Shown: positions 11,101 through 21,859, numbered from the stretch's first letter. The stretch is 50,481 bases of DNA from Chlamydomonas sphaeroides (GCA_001662425.1 BDDC01000080.1:74480-124960), one strand, 5' to 3'. Notes: generated by a model from the letters alone, not told the origin. Numbers and translations: made by a program.

Positions 11101-11805
11101 GGCGCGGGTGGGCGTGGGCGACGGGCGCGGCGGTCAGGCGCGGGAGACACTGGTAAGCACGCGATGGAGCCGCGCCCGCCCAACCCAGCCCAGCAGCCAA
11201 GCCCGGCAGCCACGCCCCTCGGCGAGCTGCAGCCGGCCGACAGCTGCTACGCGCCTGCTGTGCTGCCGCGTGGCTTATCACGGTTGGACGCTACAAGGAG
11301 TGGAGCGTGCATTACCTGGGAGCTGCCCGCGCCGGCAGGAGGGACGTCCTCCGGCAAGGTGCACATGTAGCGGCGCCCCGATGCCGCTGTCATCAGCTTC
11401 CGTCGCCGCGTGCTGCCGGGCCCCTCAAGCGCGGCCGCCGCAGCGTCACTGGTAGAGTCAGCGGCTTCGCTTTGTTGCGGCTTGCCTGAGCGGGCGGTCG
11501 TGGTAATTGCGGGAGGTTGCCGGGGACGTCGCAGGCCGGCCCGGGGAGCGAGGGCTTGTGTGCTGGGTACGCGAAGGAGAACCGCACCTGCCAGCGAGAC
11601 GATATAGCGAGTTGCTTGCGGGTCCGGCATCGTGAAGGTGCTGGCGCTGTCTGCGAGGAGCAGCGCAAGGGACGCCGTGTCCTTCCATGCCGATCGTTGC
11701 TTAATCGCTCGTGATGCAGCTACCTGTAAGAATGCTCATCCCAGAGCCAAAAGCTCCATCGCAAGCGGCTGCAAGCGTGAGCGCTACAAACGCAAGCGCG
11801 GCCAT
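8192..11805 (-). CDS. OS9: OS-9-type ER lectin (ERAD, MRH domain)
   Basis: Nine exons: 11805-11724, 11650-11588, 11485-11316, 10838-10759, 10570-10519, 10267-10193, 9820-9722, 9318-9190, 8584-8192; all phases match and give 380 residues. The start MAALAFVALTLAACDGAFG is a signal peptide. An MRH (mannose-6-phosphate receptor homology) domain covers about residues 122-258: ICLYRQEGLWTYEMCYKK, RQFRQ, YVSHRFSGG, TGEPRSAEV, IKEFPTCNY and a closing ETVSC. The four sugar-contact residues known from OS-9 appear as Q146, R204, E226 and Y232; of the usual tandem tryptophans only one remains (Leu-Trp). The family recognises trimmed high-mannose glycans on misfolded ER proteins and passes them to the Hrd1 ubiquitin ligase. 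The acidic Ala/Glu-rich tail ends SDGEL, only loosely like an HDEL retrieval signal. Intron 8 holds an 11-base minisatellite and intron 6 a dead copy of exon 7. Confidence 0.88.
8394..8444. repeat. GCCTCC hexamer repeat in OS-9 exon 9
   Basis: About eight tandem CGCCTC hexamers; on the minus strand they encode the Ala-Glu dipeptide repeat in the acidic tail of the OS-9 protein. Confidence 0.9.
8905..9129. repeat. 11-base minisatellite in OS-9 intron 8
   Basis: About 20 units of an 11-base element in two forms, AAGGTCATCAC at both ends and TAGGGTCATGC in the middle, all sharing GGTCAT. It fills much of the 605-base intron between exons 8 and 9. Confidence 0.9.
9995..10040 (-). repeat. Dead copy of OS-9 exon 7 in intron 6
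   Basis: Matches 9776-9822 (5' part of exon 7, minus strand): the first 20 bases from 9995 are identical and most of the rest match. The copy has a one-base deletion that breaks the frame and AAG instead of CAG at the acceptor, so it is unlikely to be spliced in. Confidence 0.85.
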
Positions 11806-12595
11806 GTTCGCTGCGCAGATACCACGGCTTCACATGCGTCAAGCGTCAAAGCAAAAAAAATCAGTATGCTTGCAGCAGCGTCGTATGCATGAAGGATGAG
11901 GTCCCCGCCTGCGTGCGATACCTTGGGTTGCTCCGCCCCCACCCCCGTAGCCCTGTCTAAGCCCACGCCTGCCCACGAGGCTCCTGGCTAAGCCCTGGCT
12001 CGCCCAGGGCCGGCTTGAGTGGCCGCCACCGGCACGCCGACTACATCATATAGCGCGCGGTCCCACTCTCTGCCCCTCTCAACGTCTTCGCTACACACTG
12101 AGCAGCAGGGCGGCCCCTGGTGATGGCGACTGACAGGGCCTCGGGGTTTGCAGCGCACGCCACGACACTGATGGAACGACCTGGCTCATCTATAGCAGCG
12201 ATCTCGCAACAGTGATCCCTTGGATGCCCAGGTAGCTGCCTCTCACAGCCTATGTGGAGCGTCTCCCACACCGTCTGCGCTGCTGCGAGGCGCTCACCGC
12301 CGAGCCCTCGCCCTACACGTTACAGGCGCTCCGTACAGTGCCGCGGGTCCTCATCCGAGTGCCCGCATCTGTGCCTCCAAGCCCGGGCCTGTGGGCTACG
12401 GCCGAAGCCAGAGCCTGCGCCAGGCCCAACACCACAGCCGCTGAGCCTTGCATCCTCCTTTGCCCCCATCCACCTCCACCTTCACCTCGCCACCCCTCAT
12501 GAGTCATGACCCCCCTCCGTAACGCGCGTCCTCTCTCCTCCATCTACCTGCTGGGGCTTGCCAGGGCGGGCCCGCCCCATTCCTCCTGCCTGCTC
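11806..12595. other. Spacer between OS-9 and the next gene
   Basis: It lies upstream of the OS-9 start and downstream of the 12596-16469 gene, both read on the minus strand. It must hold the OS-9 promoter and the 3' UTR of the neighbour. A TTACA at 12319 (TGTAA on the minus strand), about 275 bases past the stop, could be a green-algal polyadenylation signal. No further gene seen. Confidence 0.4.
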
Positions 12596-15500
12596 CTACC
12601 GCCGCCCCGCCTTGGCCAGCCCCGCCAGCTGCACCTCCACCTCCACCTCGCCGCCCGACAGCCCCTCATTGGCGTCCAGCTGCACCCACTCGCCTGCGAA
12701 GGCGAGGGAAGGCGAGCGGCGAGAGGGAGGGGAAACATGGGGGTTAGGCACATGCGTGTGTATCGCATACACGTAGGTGCACCAAGCAAGAAGCACAGTC
12801 CTGACACCCCACCTGTGGCAGCCACCACCCGCACCGGGCCCCAGCTGCTGGCCCCGGGCAGCGCCGCCGCGGCCGACACGGCGCCGGCGCCCGCGCCCGC
12901 GGCGGCGGCGTCCGCGCCCAGCGACACCACCAGCGAGCCGATGGGGTACCAGAACGTGTCCCCCGGCTGCGGCTGGAAGCCGGCGCCCGAGCCCGCGGCC
13001 AGCTTGCGCTGCGGAGGGCGGGGAGGGCAGGCGGGGTTTGGGGTGCGGGGTTCGTGCTGTGGGCCGTCTGGACTGGGTGCCGTCCGGCCGGCCCCGAAGG
13101 CGGAGCCCTGGCTTCTACCCGAGCCCACCAGCCTCGGTTCGCATGTGGGTCATGTGGGTCATGTGGGTCAGGGCCTCACCTGCAGCTCCTCCAGGCTCTG
13201 CCACCACACCAGCCCCGGGTTGGCGAAGGGCGCCACGCCCTCCACGCCGCCGCCGCCCTCCCTGCTGCCCGCCGGCCGCTCCAGCAGCGCCACGCCCATG
13301 CCGCCGTCCTGCTCGTCCAGACACGACACGAGCGCCAGGCGCCGGCTCTCGCCCACCAGCATGCCCTCCACCGCGCTACTCGCCAGTAGCTCCTGCAGCG
13401 GCGCGAAGCGCGCCTGCGGGTCGAAGGCGGCGCTGGGGTGGCGCAGGTCGGCGGCGACGCCGGCGGCATCGGCGACCTCGGCGGCGTCAGCGTCGGCACC
13501 GTCGGGGTTGCCGACGACGCCGACGAGCGGCTGGTGGCCTGCGGGCGGTGGGATTGGTGTCGTGCGGGCGTGTCAGTACTCGACAGGGGGTCCTGGAGGA
13601 GGGCGGGGCGGATGCTGCCCAAGCAGGTGCCGTACTGTGCCGTACTGTGCCGGCATATGCCGTACCTATGGTAGTGTCCATCAGGGTGCCGGACAGCGGC
13701 TGCCGCAGCACGACGTGGAAGGTCGCGACGTCGCCGGCGGCGGCGCGCAGTGGAGCCAGCCGCGGCGAAGCCGCCGCCGCTACCGCCGCCAGCCCGAGGC
13801 CGGCCGCCAGGGCCACGGCGGCGGCGGCGCGCGCCGCCAGCGGCACCGCTGGCGCCAGCGCCATCAGGAACCCGACATCCGCCAGCAGCAGCGGCGCCGC
13901 CAGGCGGGCCGGCGGCGGCGCCGACGGCGCCGCCAGCAGCTGCCGCACGTGGGGCAGCGCGGCGGGGAGCAGCGAGGCCGCGAAGGCGACGGTGGCGGTG
14001 GCGGCGGCGGCAGCGCCGCCGCCGGACAGCAGCGCGGCGGCGGCGGTGTAGAGGGCGCCGGCGCGCGCGGCCAGCAGCACGGCGAGCCAGGTCCTGGGGT
14101 CGAGCGGCACACGGGTAGTGGGCAGCTGGCAGCAGTGCGCTCCAAAACCCGAGCATTCACATTCACTTTTACATTCATGTCATGCCATGTCTACTGCCGT
14201 GCAACGAAACATGACGATGGCGGCCAGGAGACGCACCCGTCGGTCCGCTTCCAGTCCTCCTCATACAGGCCCCGCAGCGCGGCAGGCACCAGCGGCGCAA
14301 AGGGCCCGGGCATTGCCGCCGCCGCCGGCGCGGCCTCGGCCTCCGAGGCCTCCGGCGCAGCGGCCGCGGCGCGCGCCGCGGCGCGGCTCTGCTCCGCGGC
14401 AGCGATGGCGTCGTCGAGCCTGCGGTGGCGGCAGCGGCGGTGGCAGCGCATGCACTCCTTAGCGTAACCATAGCTACAGCTACAGCTACATGTGCGCTGC
14501 TCTGTTGTGTTGTTGCCACCGGTCATGGGCGCTGTGCTGTTGCAGCGTGAACACACGTTTGGCCAAACACGCCACACACGCCGGCGTGTGCAAGGCCCCA
14601 AGGAGACAGGCCAGCAGCGCAGCCGCAGTCCGCCCCAGGGTCCAGCAGCGCGCGGTGTGCGTGCGCCTCGCAGCTGCTACGACCACCACCGCAACCACAC
14701 CCTGGTCGCAGACAGAACGGGGTCACAACCACACCCTGGTCGCAAGCAGAACGAGATGCTACGGGGCTCCATCATGCCATCGCCAGGCACGTGTGTCATG
14801 CCGCTCGCTGCCGCCGCAGCCCAAGGCCCCACCTGAGCAGCGCATGCTGCGCCGCCGCCCAGCTGCGCAGCTGCCACAGCCCAAGCGCCAGCCCAGCCGC
14901 CAGCGCCGCCGCCGCCACCAGCGGCAGCGCCCAGCCGCCGACCTGCGTACAGCGCAGAAGTAGAAGGGGCCGCGGTGGACGGCCGGGTCGGCGTGCGAGG
15001 GGGAGGGAGGGCAGGACGCCCACACGGCCCACAGGAGGCCCACACGGCCTGGCCTGGCCTGGGCGCGCCCCGACTGGCAGGACATGGGAGCGCGCAGCCC
15101 GCCGAGGAGGCTTTGGGGATGTCGTGGGCCGCCGCAGAGCAGCCGCTCGCCCTCCCCCGCCAGGGACCCGGCCCACCTGCAGCTCCAGCCAGTCGGCCAG
15201 CGCCGGCGGCAGCCCCAGCCGCAGCAGCGCCAGCGGGTGCAGGCCCTACGGGCGCGATGGGGCGGGGCATGGGCCGCAGGAGCGGGCCTCAGCGGGCCTC
15301 AGGGGAGCCCGCCCCCAGCACCGCCCCGTGCTGGCTGCTCGGCCCTCTCTCGCCGCACGCTGCAGCGATGCCCTGCTCCGCACTGCCTCCCTGCCGCGCG
15401 GGCCAGCCCCAGCGGACCCTCCCTGGCGCCGCATGCACGGCGCCGCACTCGCCCCGGCGCCTCTCGCCGGCTGCCGGGTGCCTGCTGCAATGCAGCAGCA

Positions 15501-16469
15501 GGGCCGGCCCCTGGCCCCAGTGGCCGGCCCCTGGGCCCAGAGCGCCCGCGCGGTTCGTTGCCAACTCAAGGGGTTCCGCGCACACCCCCGCCTCACGCCC
15601 CGGCGCTGCTGGTCCCCCCCCCACAGCGCTAGCTCCTGACCCTGCCGCGCTCCCTGCCACGGGACCGCTCCCGCCCTGGTGGCCCACCGCTAGCGTGAGG
15701 CCGGCCGTCGCCACCGCCGCGGCGGCCTGCGCGAGGGGCTGCCGGTCCAGGGTAGTGGCGAAGGCCAGGTCCACGGATCCCAGGCGGTCGCCCAGCCAGC
15801 TGGAGGGGAGGTGGGGAGAGAGGGGGGAGCAAGGGGAGGGTGCGTGTGTGTGTTTCGGCGTGCGGGGCGCCCGCGGGTGGCCGCAAGGGCCAGGCCCACG
15901 GAGCCCAGGCGCCCGCGCGGGCAGCCAGGGAGGTGTGATGTGGAGGGGGCCTAGAGCGGCAGGCTTGGGTTGGCTAAGCTGTTGGTGGTGGTCACATGGC
16001 GGATGGCCAGGGTGCTGCATTTCTGTTGGGCGTGTGGAAGGGGATTCTGGCTGCGGCCGTGGGGTTTTGTGGGCAGGGCCAGGGCCGCACCTGACGAGGC
16101 CGTGGACGGGGTTGACCGAAATGTGTCGCGACACCAGCTTCGGCGCCCCCGGCGCATACTGCTGGCCGTTGTAGGTAGCTGGCTTGAAGGCGGGGTCCGT
16201 CGTGGCTGCGCGGTAGCTCGGCGGCAGCGGCGTCAAGCCGGGGAGCAGCGCGGGCAGGGGCTGGGCGGTGGCCTGCCGGTGTTCGGGTCGAGGGACGGAC
16301 GCCCACGTAGGTTTTAGTTGTGGCAAGCGTTTGCGAGGTTATTGATGCAGAGGATGTCGTCAAGGGCGGTGCGCTTGCTGGTGCCGGCGCATGCGCACAC
16401 CTGCACGCGCAGCGCGCGACGCCGCCCCACAGCCGCGCGCCCAGCATGAGACTGCTGAATTGCTCGCAT
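12596..16469 (-). CDS. Unrecognised organelle-targeted multi-span membrane protein
   Basis: Ten exons with consistent phases: 16469-16401, 16272-16091, 15799-15688, 15245-15177, 14942-14833, 14419-14237, 14093-13666, 13538-13180, 13008-12813, 12693-12596; 601 residues. The N-terminus (MRAIQQSHAGRAAVGRRRAL, then RVQA) is basic and acid-free like a chloroplast transit peptide. After a soluble segment with APKLVSRHISVNPVHGLV come one hydrophobic helix (about 148-168) and an Ala/Leu-rich block with about four more (about 243-365). The C-terminal third is soluble, with TFHVVLRQPLSGTLMD, GMLVGESRRLALVSCLDEQD and a beta-like end, GEWVQLDANEG. I do not recognise the family. It starts 317 bases from the divergent glycine carrier gene. 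The acceptors of exons 2 and 4 and the choice of start are the weakest points. Confidence 0.65.
15877..15911 (-). repeat. Copy of exon 3 of the membrane-protein gene in intron 2
   Basis: GGCCAGGCCCACGGAGCCCA here matches GGCCAGGTCCACGGATCCCA in exon 3 (15755-15786), with similarity extending on both sides for about 50 bases at roughly 80-85 percent. Confidence 0.8.
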
Positions 16470-16786
16470 CAGCACTAGCTATCTGGCCCTGGATCGTTAA
16501 GCGGTCTTAGCCGCGCATCCTTCTTTGCAGAGCAAGCGAGGAGGCTGAGGCGTACCAGGAGCGCTGTATATAGGCTTTTATATCGGGATCGTGAATGCTT
16601 GTGAGCTCGGGTTCACCAGCCCGTGGCACCGACCCACAGGCCACCAGCAGCCGTGCCGCGACACATTTCCGTGCATAACACCCACCCCGCCCTGACAGCA
16701 ACACGAAACACACCGAATGCAGTGTACAATCACCTGAGCACACCAATCGACGACTTGCAGTCCTTGCTCTGCCATCGCCTGCTGCG
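16470..16786. promoter_or_regulatory. Head-to-head promoter region
   Basis: Only 317 bases separate the start codons of the minus-strand membrane-protein gene and the plus-strand glycine carrier, so both promoters and 5' UTRs must share it. It is AT-richer than its surroundings and contains TATATA at 16567-16572 (in TGTATATAGG) and TTTTATAT at 16576-16583, either of which could act as a TATA element for the plus-strand gene. Co-regulation is inference. Confidence 0.55.
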
Positions 16787-19700
16787 ATGCCGCGCAAGAC
16801 CGAAGCAGCACCGCTGGAGTCAGCACCAAAGCCTGCTGCAGACGATGGATCGCAAAAGAAGCGGCAGAAGAAGCCCCCGTCGCTCGCATCGGCGCTGTCG
16901 GGCGCTATTTCGGGCTCGCTTATCAGCGCTTGCGTGCAGGTATGCTCGCAAACGACCCGAACTTAACCCGACCATGCCCAGTCAACGGTGTCGCCAAGGG
17001 TTCGTGGCTCCAAACCCGCTCGACGGTCTTGTCCACGCCGTGCCCACCGTGCCTTCCCACCCGCCCCAACCACCCCCCTTTCCCTCGCCGTTCCCCGCAG
17101 CCCCTCGACGTCGTTCGCACCAAGATGCAGGCCGACGCGGCACGCGGCCTAGTCCGCGGCACGCTGACCACCGCCGGCGTCATCATGACCAAGCAGGCAC
17201 GCCACTTGCTATGCCAGCCCGCACCCCCAGCCCCACCACCTTCCCGCTATGCTCCTCCGTTGACCATGTCGCTGTGCAACCTGGTGCAACGCTACCACCG
17301 CGTCGCAGGGCCTACGCGGCTTCTGGGCGGGCACCGGCCCCAGCGTCATCCGCGTGGGCTTGGGCGCCGGGCTGCACTTCGTGCTGCTGGAGCAGGCGAG
17401 TGACAGCTGCTCCGCCGCGAGCTACGAGCCAAGAGCTAGGCTGAGAGCTAAGAGCTTAGCGCTACGAGTGACATGGCTGACGAGCTGAGAGCCGCAGGGC
17501 TGACGGACGCAGCCCAGGTCGGCACGGCGCTGCCGCCGGAAGCGCCCGGGCCGCCCGGCGCGGTCGGGCCCGCTTCGGCGCTGACGCCGCCCTCCGTCAC
17601 ACACACACACACACACCAGCCGCCACCTGTCCCACGCTCCACCGCATGACCGCATCGCTGTCTTTGCGCCCGCCCGCCTACTGCCAGCTGCCACCTGTCC
17701 CATGCTCTCTTCCACTTTGCCTCCTGCCTCCTGCCCTTTCCCTTCGCCATCCCGACACTGCACACTCGTCCCCGTCCCCAGATGCGCTCGCTGCTGTCCA
17801 CCCCCACGGCCGACGGCGGATCGCACCTCAGCAACGTTGCGGCCGCCATGTCGGGCGGTGAGGCAAGGGGTGTGTGGGGCTTTCCCAACAGGAAAACCCA
17901 GCACGCATGCAGTCACAGCATGCCGGTGTCAGTCGCGGGGCGACCACCTGCCGCGCCATGTACGGCATGCCACGACACGCACGGTATGCCAGGAGGCCAG
18001 GAGGCCGATTTGTCGTGCGACACCTACCGGGCTGACGCACAGGGGGCACCGCACGCCGGCGCTACCGCAGCATGCGGCGGGCGGTGGGCGGCGGCTGCCC
18101 CTGCACCGCCAGTCCGGGCACCTCCAACTACGCCACAGCCGCCATGGCCGCAACTCCCGCACCTCGGCTGGCCGCCGACCTGTTGGTGGCCCTCGCCGCC
18201 ATCCTGCTGTGCCCCGTCACCGCCCTCCCGCCCCTCACAGCCTCCGTGGCCCAACCGCCCTTGCGCATCATCTTTGCGCGCCGCATACATCCACGCCCTG
18301 CCCCTTCCCGCAGGCCTCTCCCGCGCCGTGGCCGCCATCCTGCTGTGCCCCGTCACCGTGGTCAAAACACGCATGGAGTACGTCGCAGATGCCGCCCCAG
18401 CCGCCTCCGCCTCCGCCGCTAGCTCCGCCAGCTCCGCCGCCGGCGCTGCCGGCCCGGCCGCCGGCGCCGCGGCGGCGCGCGCCGCCGGCTTGGCGGCGAC
18501 GTCGACCTCGGGCTCCGCGGCGGCGGCGGCGGCTGCGGCGGCTGGGGCGGGGGTGGTGCCCCGGTACCGGGACACGGGGCACGCGCTGGCGACCATCATG
18601 CGGACAGAAGGCGTGCGGGGGCTGTTCCGCGGCGTGTGGCCCACCGTGCTCACCAACGCGCCGTACTCGGGTGAGAGCAGCGACCACTGACCCCGTGACA
18701 GGACCTGCTGTCGTTGCATGTGCGTATCGCGTCTTGTGTGTGGCGGCAGGGTCGCGATCGGCTATTGTGGCCCGCCGTGCTCACCCGCCCTCCAACGCTC
18801 GTGCGGGCAGCGGCGCCGGGCATGTAACCAGGTCACGCCGCAGGGTGGCAGGCGCGGACGCTCGCGTGCTGCCCCCTCCCGGCTGCATCTCGGTGACCGC
18901 GGCCCGCCGCCTGCTGCCTCTCTGGCCCCCTGCCCGCCGCAGCGCTCTACTACATGTTCTACACGCGGCTCAAGGAGAACCTGGCAGGCGAGGGCCGTCC
19001 CCAGGCCGCGGTCAACTTTGCCAGCGGCGTGGCGGCGGCCGTGGCGGCAACACTGCTGACGCAGGCAGGTTGCACATGCGGTCATAGACTCATCGGCACA
19101 TGCACATGCTATGGATGTTATGTAGGTTACGTGTTAGTAGTCAGATGCACATGTTCATGTACCGGTGTACTCATATGCACATATGCAGCGGACAAAGTGC
19201 GGCCACGCTGCTGACGCCGGCGAGCGGGTGTGGCATGGTAGTGTGCACTGGCCACGCGGCCAGGCCCTTGGGCAGCGCGAGGAAGCAGACCCTTGCCTAC
19301 CAGCAGGCCTCGCCCGAACTCCGCGCCTCCCTCTGCCCCTGCATCCGTCCCTGTCCCTCCCCACCGCAGCCGGCCGATGTGGTGCGCACGCGAATGCAGC
19401 TGGGCCTCAGCACCCCGGCGGCGGCGGCGGCGGCGGCGGCAGGGACGGCGGGCGCCGCGGCGGCGGCGGCGGCCGGCGGCGGCGCGTGGAGCACGCTGGC
19501 GGCGGCGCTGCGGCAACAGGGTCCCTCGGCGCTGTTGACGGGTGCGACCCGGCACCGGCCGTAACAGCCGTGCTTCTGTAGATCTCTATGTCTAAGAAAT
19601 TCTGTAGTTCCACAACTATACTGTCTAGCACCATCACCCATCACTGCGCCCGGCGGGAGCCGCCGCGGCCGCGACGACAGCTGCGAGGCGCCCCCGCACA

Positions 19701-20007
19701 TGCCCCACATCGCCTCGGCCCGCTGTGCGCTGCGCTGTCTGTTGTGAACTCATGAACTTACGATACCCATGCGGTGAACCTACCTACTATGGGCTACCGC
19801 CCCGGTACCTACAGCTTGCTGTGGCCCCGCGACGCCGCAGGCGCGGCGCCGCGCATCCTCAAGCGCACTACCCAGACCGCGCTGGTGTGGACGCTGTACG
19901 AGGAGCTGGTGCCTCGCATCACGGCGCTGGGCTACGCGGCCAAGGAGGCCTGGGAGCAGCAGGGCGCGCCCAAGGCCGGAGGCGGTGGCGGCGGCGGCCG
20001 GCCGTGA
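16787..20007 (+). CDS. SLC25A38: Mitochondrial glycine carrier, SLC25A38/Hem25-like
   Basis: Eight exons: 16787-16939, 17101-17196, 17309-17395, 17782-17857, 18314-18670, 18943-19064, 19370-19541, 19841-20007; 409 residues. Three mitochondrial carrier repeats are visible: PLDVVRTKMQ, PVTVVKTRME and PADVVRTRMQ at the first helix of each, with GLRGFWAGTGPSVIR and GVRGLFRGVWPTVLTNAPYS as matrix-helix segments and RILKRTTQTALVWTLYEEL at the end. The Thr in the second signature and the RxLKRTxxxAxxWTxYEE end are typical of SLC25A38, which brings glycine into mitochondria for the first step of heme synthesis in animals and yeast. Algae make 5-aminolevulinate from glutamate, so here glycine supply to mitochondria (for example the glycine cleavage system) is the likelier role. 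Ala/Gly-rich inserts lie in exons 5 and 7. Introns 2, 3 and 6 start with GC. Confidence 0.88.
17598..17617. repeat. CA microsatellite
   Basis: Ten CA dinucleotides inside intron 3 of the glycine carrier. Confidence 0.9.
18195..18221 (+). repeat. Copy of carrier exon 5 in intron 4
   Basis: A 27-base stretch beginning GCCGCCATCCTGCTGTGCCC is identical to 18331-18357 in exon 5, which encodes AAILLCPVT. It lies 136 bases upstream of the original, inside the intron. Confidence 0.95.
18766..18798 (+). repeat. Copy of carrier exon 5 end in intron 5
   Basis: TGTGGCCCGCCGTGCTCACC matches TGTGGCCCACCGTGCTCACC at 18635-18654 in exon 5 with one change, then a short insertion, then CAACGC again in both. 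Confidence 0.85.
19199..19224 (+). repeat. Copy of carrier exon 6 end in intron 6
   Basis: GCGGCCACGCTGCTGACGCC resembles GCGGCAACACTGCTGACGCA at the 3' edge of exon 6 (about 19044-19063), spanning the exon end. Confidence 0.65.
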
Positions 20008-21557
20008 GCGGGCGGTGCTGGCGTGCCAGGACCTGCAACAGCCTGGGGCGAGGCTCAGCAGCAGCGGGGGCCGCAGCGTCAACGCATGCGCGGCCCCTGG
20101 CCGGCGCTGGCGGCGCTAGGTCCGCGCCACCGACCCGGCGTGGCGGGCGCTGTGTGGGGAGGAGCGCGTGCCGTGGGTCAGATGGCTGCCCTGGGACATG
20201 CGGCCCCGGCGCGGGGCCGCGCGGAGGGCCGAGCAGCGCGGCACGGCACAGGCCGGGGCCGAGGGCGCTGGCGCGCCGCGCTGCGAGGCTCGCATACAGC
20301 CTGCGGCGTGCCGCGGCGGCGCCAGGCGGGAGGCCCTCGGAGGCGGAGGCCAGCGCGCGGCGGGGCTTGGCGCCGTCGACCCTGGCGGCCACAGGACGAG
20401 GCCTGCTGCCCTGCGGCCGCGAGAGGCTGCGGCGGGCGCAGGAGCGAGGTCGTGGGAGCGATCCGGATGACGCTGGGCTCAGAGCCGCGGGAGGAGGCCC
20501 CAGGCCCCAGCGGGGCGGGGCCAGTGCTCCTGGCCGCCTTGGACCCCTCATGGGCTTTAGCAGGGCCTGTGCCCCGGCCCTGCTCGGGTGCTGTGGCGCT
20601 CTCGCCACTGCCACCAACCGGACCGAGGCTGAGCTTGAGGCCGAGCGCGAGGACGGCTGGTGCTTATGAGCAGCCTGTGCAGGGTCACCCGGGTAGCCGC
20701 AGCTGGTGGCCGAAGCACTTTGGCCGGAGGTGGACCGGACCGCCTTATGGGGGCGTTGCAACGTCAGCATTGCTCGGCGCCAGCCGTTGCGCGATAGGGT
20801 GGATGGCGCATTGGGCAGATGGGCCCACTGAGGCAATGGGGCCGTTGTGGGCTCCCTGATGGCCTGTTGGCAGGGACGGAGACCATGTCAGGCGAGCGGG
20901 TGGATGGGCGGCGGCCGGACAAGCGGGAGCAGGCATGGCGAGCGGCGGAGGACTTCTGACGGATGAGCGAGCAACGATGCGAGCGGGCGAGGTGTGCCGT
21001 GCGTGGGTGTGGGACTCTGGCTGCGGATGGAGGGTGCTGATGTGTGGCGAAGCCGGGCGAGCGGGCGGGCGGGCAGGCAGCAGGAACAACTGAAGCGAGC
21101 CAGCAGACGGTCGAGTTGCAATCTGAACCTGTTTCACCGAGGCAACATTGATACCTCCCTGCGATATTCGAGGGGAGAAACACAAGGGCAAGAAGGCCGC
21201 ACCCAACCCTGGCAGGAGGATAGCCAGACCCCGCCTAACGAGGCACCAGGACTACAGGCGCCTGAGCCCTGAACGCAGAAGCAGGCGGAGGCGGAAATGG
21301 CAAGCTGCATAGAACATGGTCGCTGCGCCTCGGCTGCTTTCACTTAGAGTTGGCCAGCTGTTGCGGTCGGGGAGGGCGAGGGAATGAAGGGGTTCGTGCC
21401 ATCACTAGCGAGCGAACTCGACCGTCAGGCCTACCCGACATCGGGTTCAGCAGTGTAGGTCGACAGCCTCATATTACACCCGTCCTGCTGCGCCGCGCTC
21501 GAAGCACTTGGACGCACGACCGAGGCACATCTCAACTTGGTTACAGGAGGTCGCACG
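20008..21557. other. Intergenic region, no gene recognised
   Basis: Downstream of the glycine carrier stop and upstream of the transporter start. The first 700 bases or so are very GC-rich and open in several frames without any domain; the part after about 21080 is less GC-rich and probably carries the promoter and 5' UTR of the transporter. No RNA gene or mobile element seen. Confidence 0.4.
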
Positions 21558-21798
21558 ATGGCAGGCGAGCTTTCGAAGCAGCAGCAGGAGGCGAATAAGG
21601 ACTTCTGGATACAGGCGGCTATCACTTATGGGTGAGGCGCTGCTGCCGATCGCACAGCGACGACCGGAGCCTTAGCGCGCCTGCTTTTTGCGCAACGGGG
21701 TCACCTGCAGACTCAATCGCGTTGTGCAAATGTTGATCAGTTTGGAACGCGGATGCGGTCACGGGCCGCGCAACTTTGAGCCGCTCAACTACGCGCCG

Positions 21799-21859
<61 letters not shown>

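Noticed and set aside
12506..14467. Plus-strand open frame of over 600 codons
   Set aside because: It lies antisense to the spliced membrane-protein gene, runs through its introns and has random Pro/Arg/Ser/Ala composition. In DNA this GC-rich, stops are rare on both strands.
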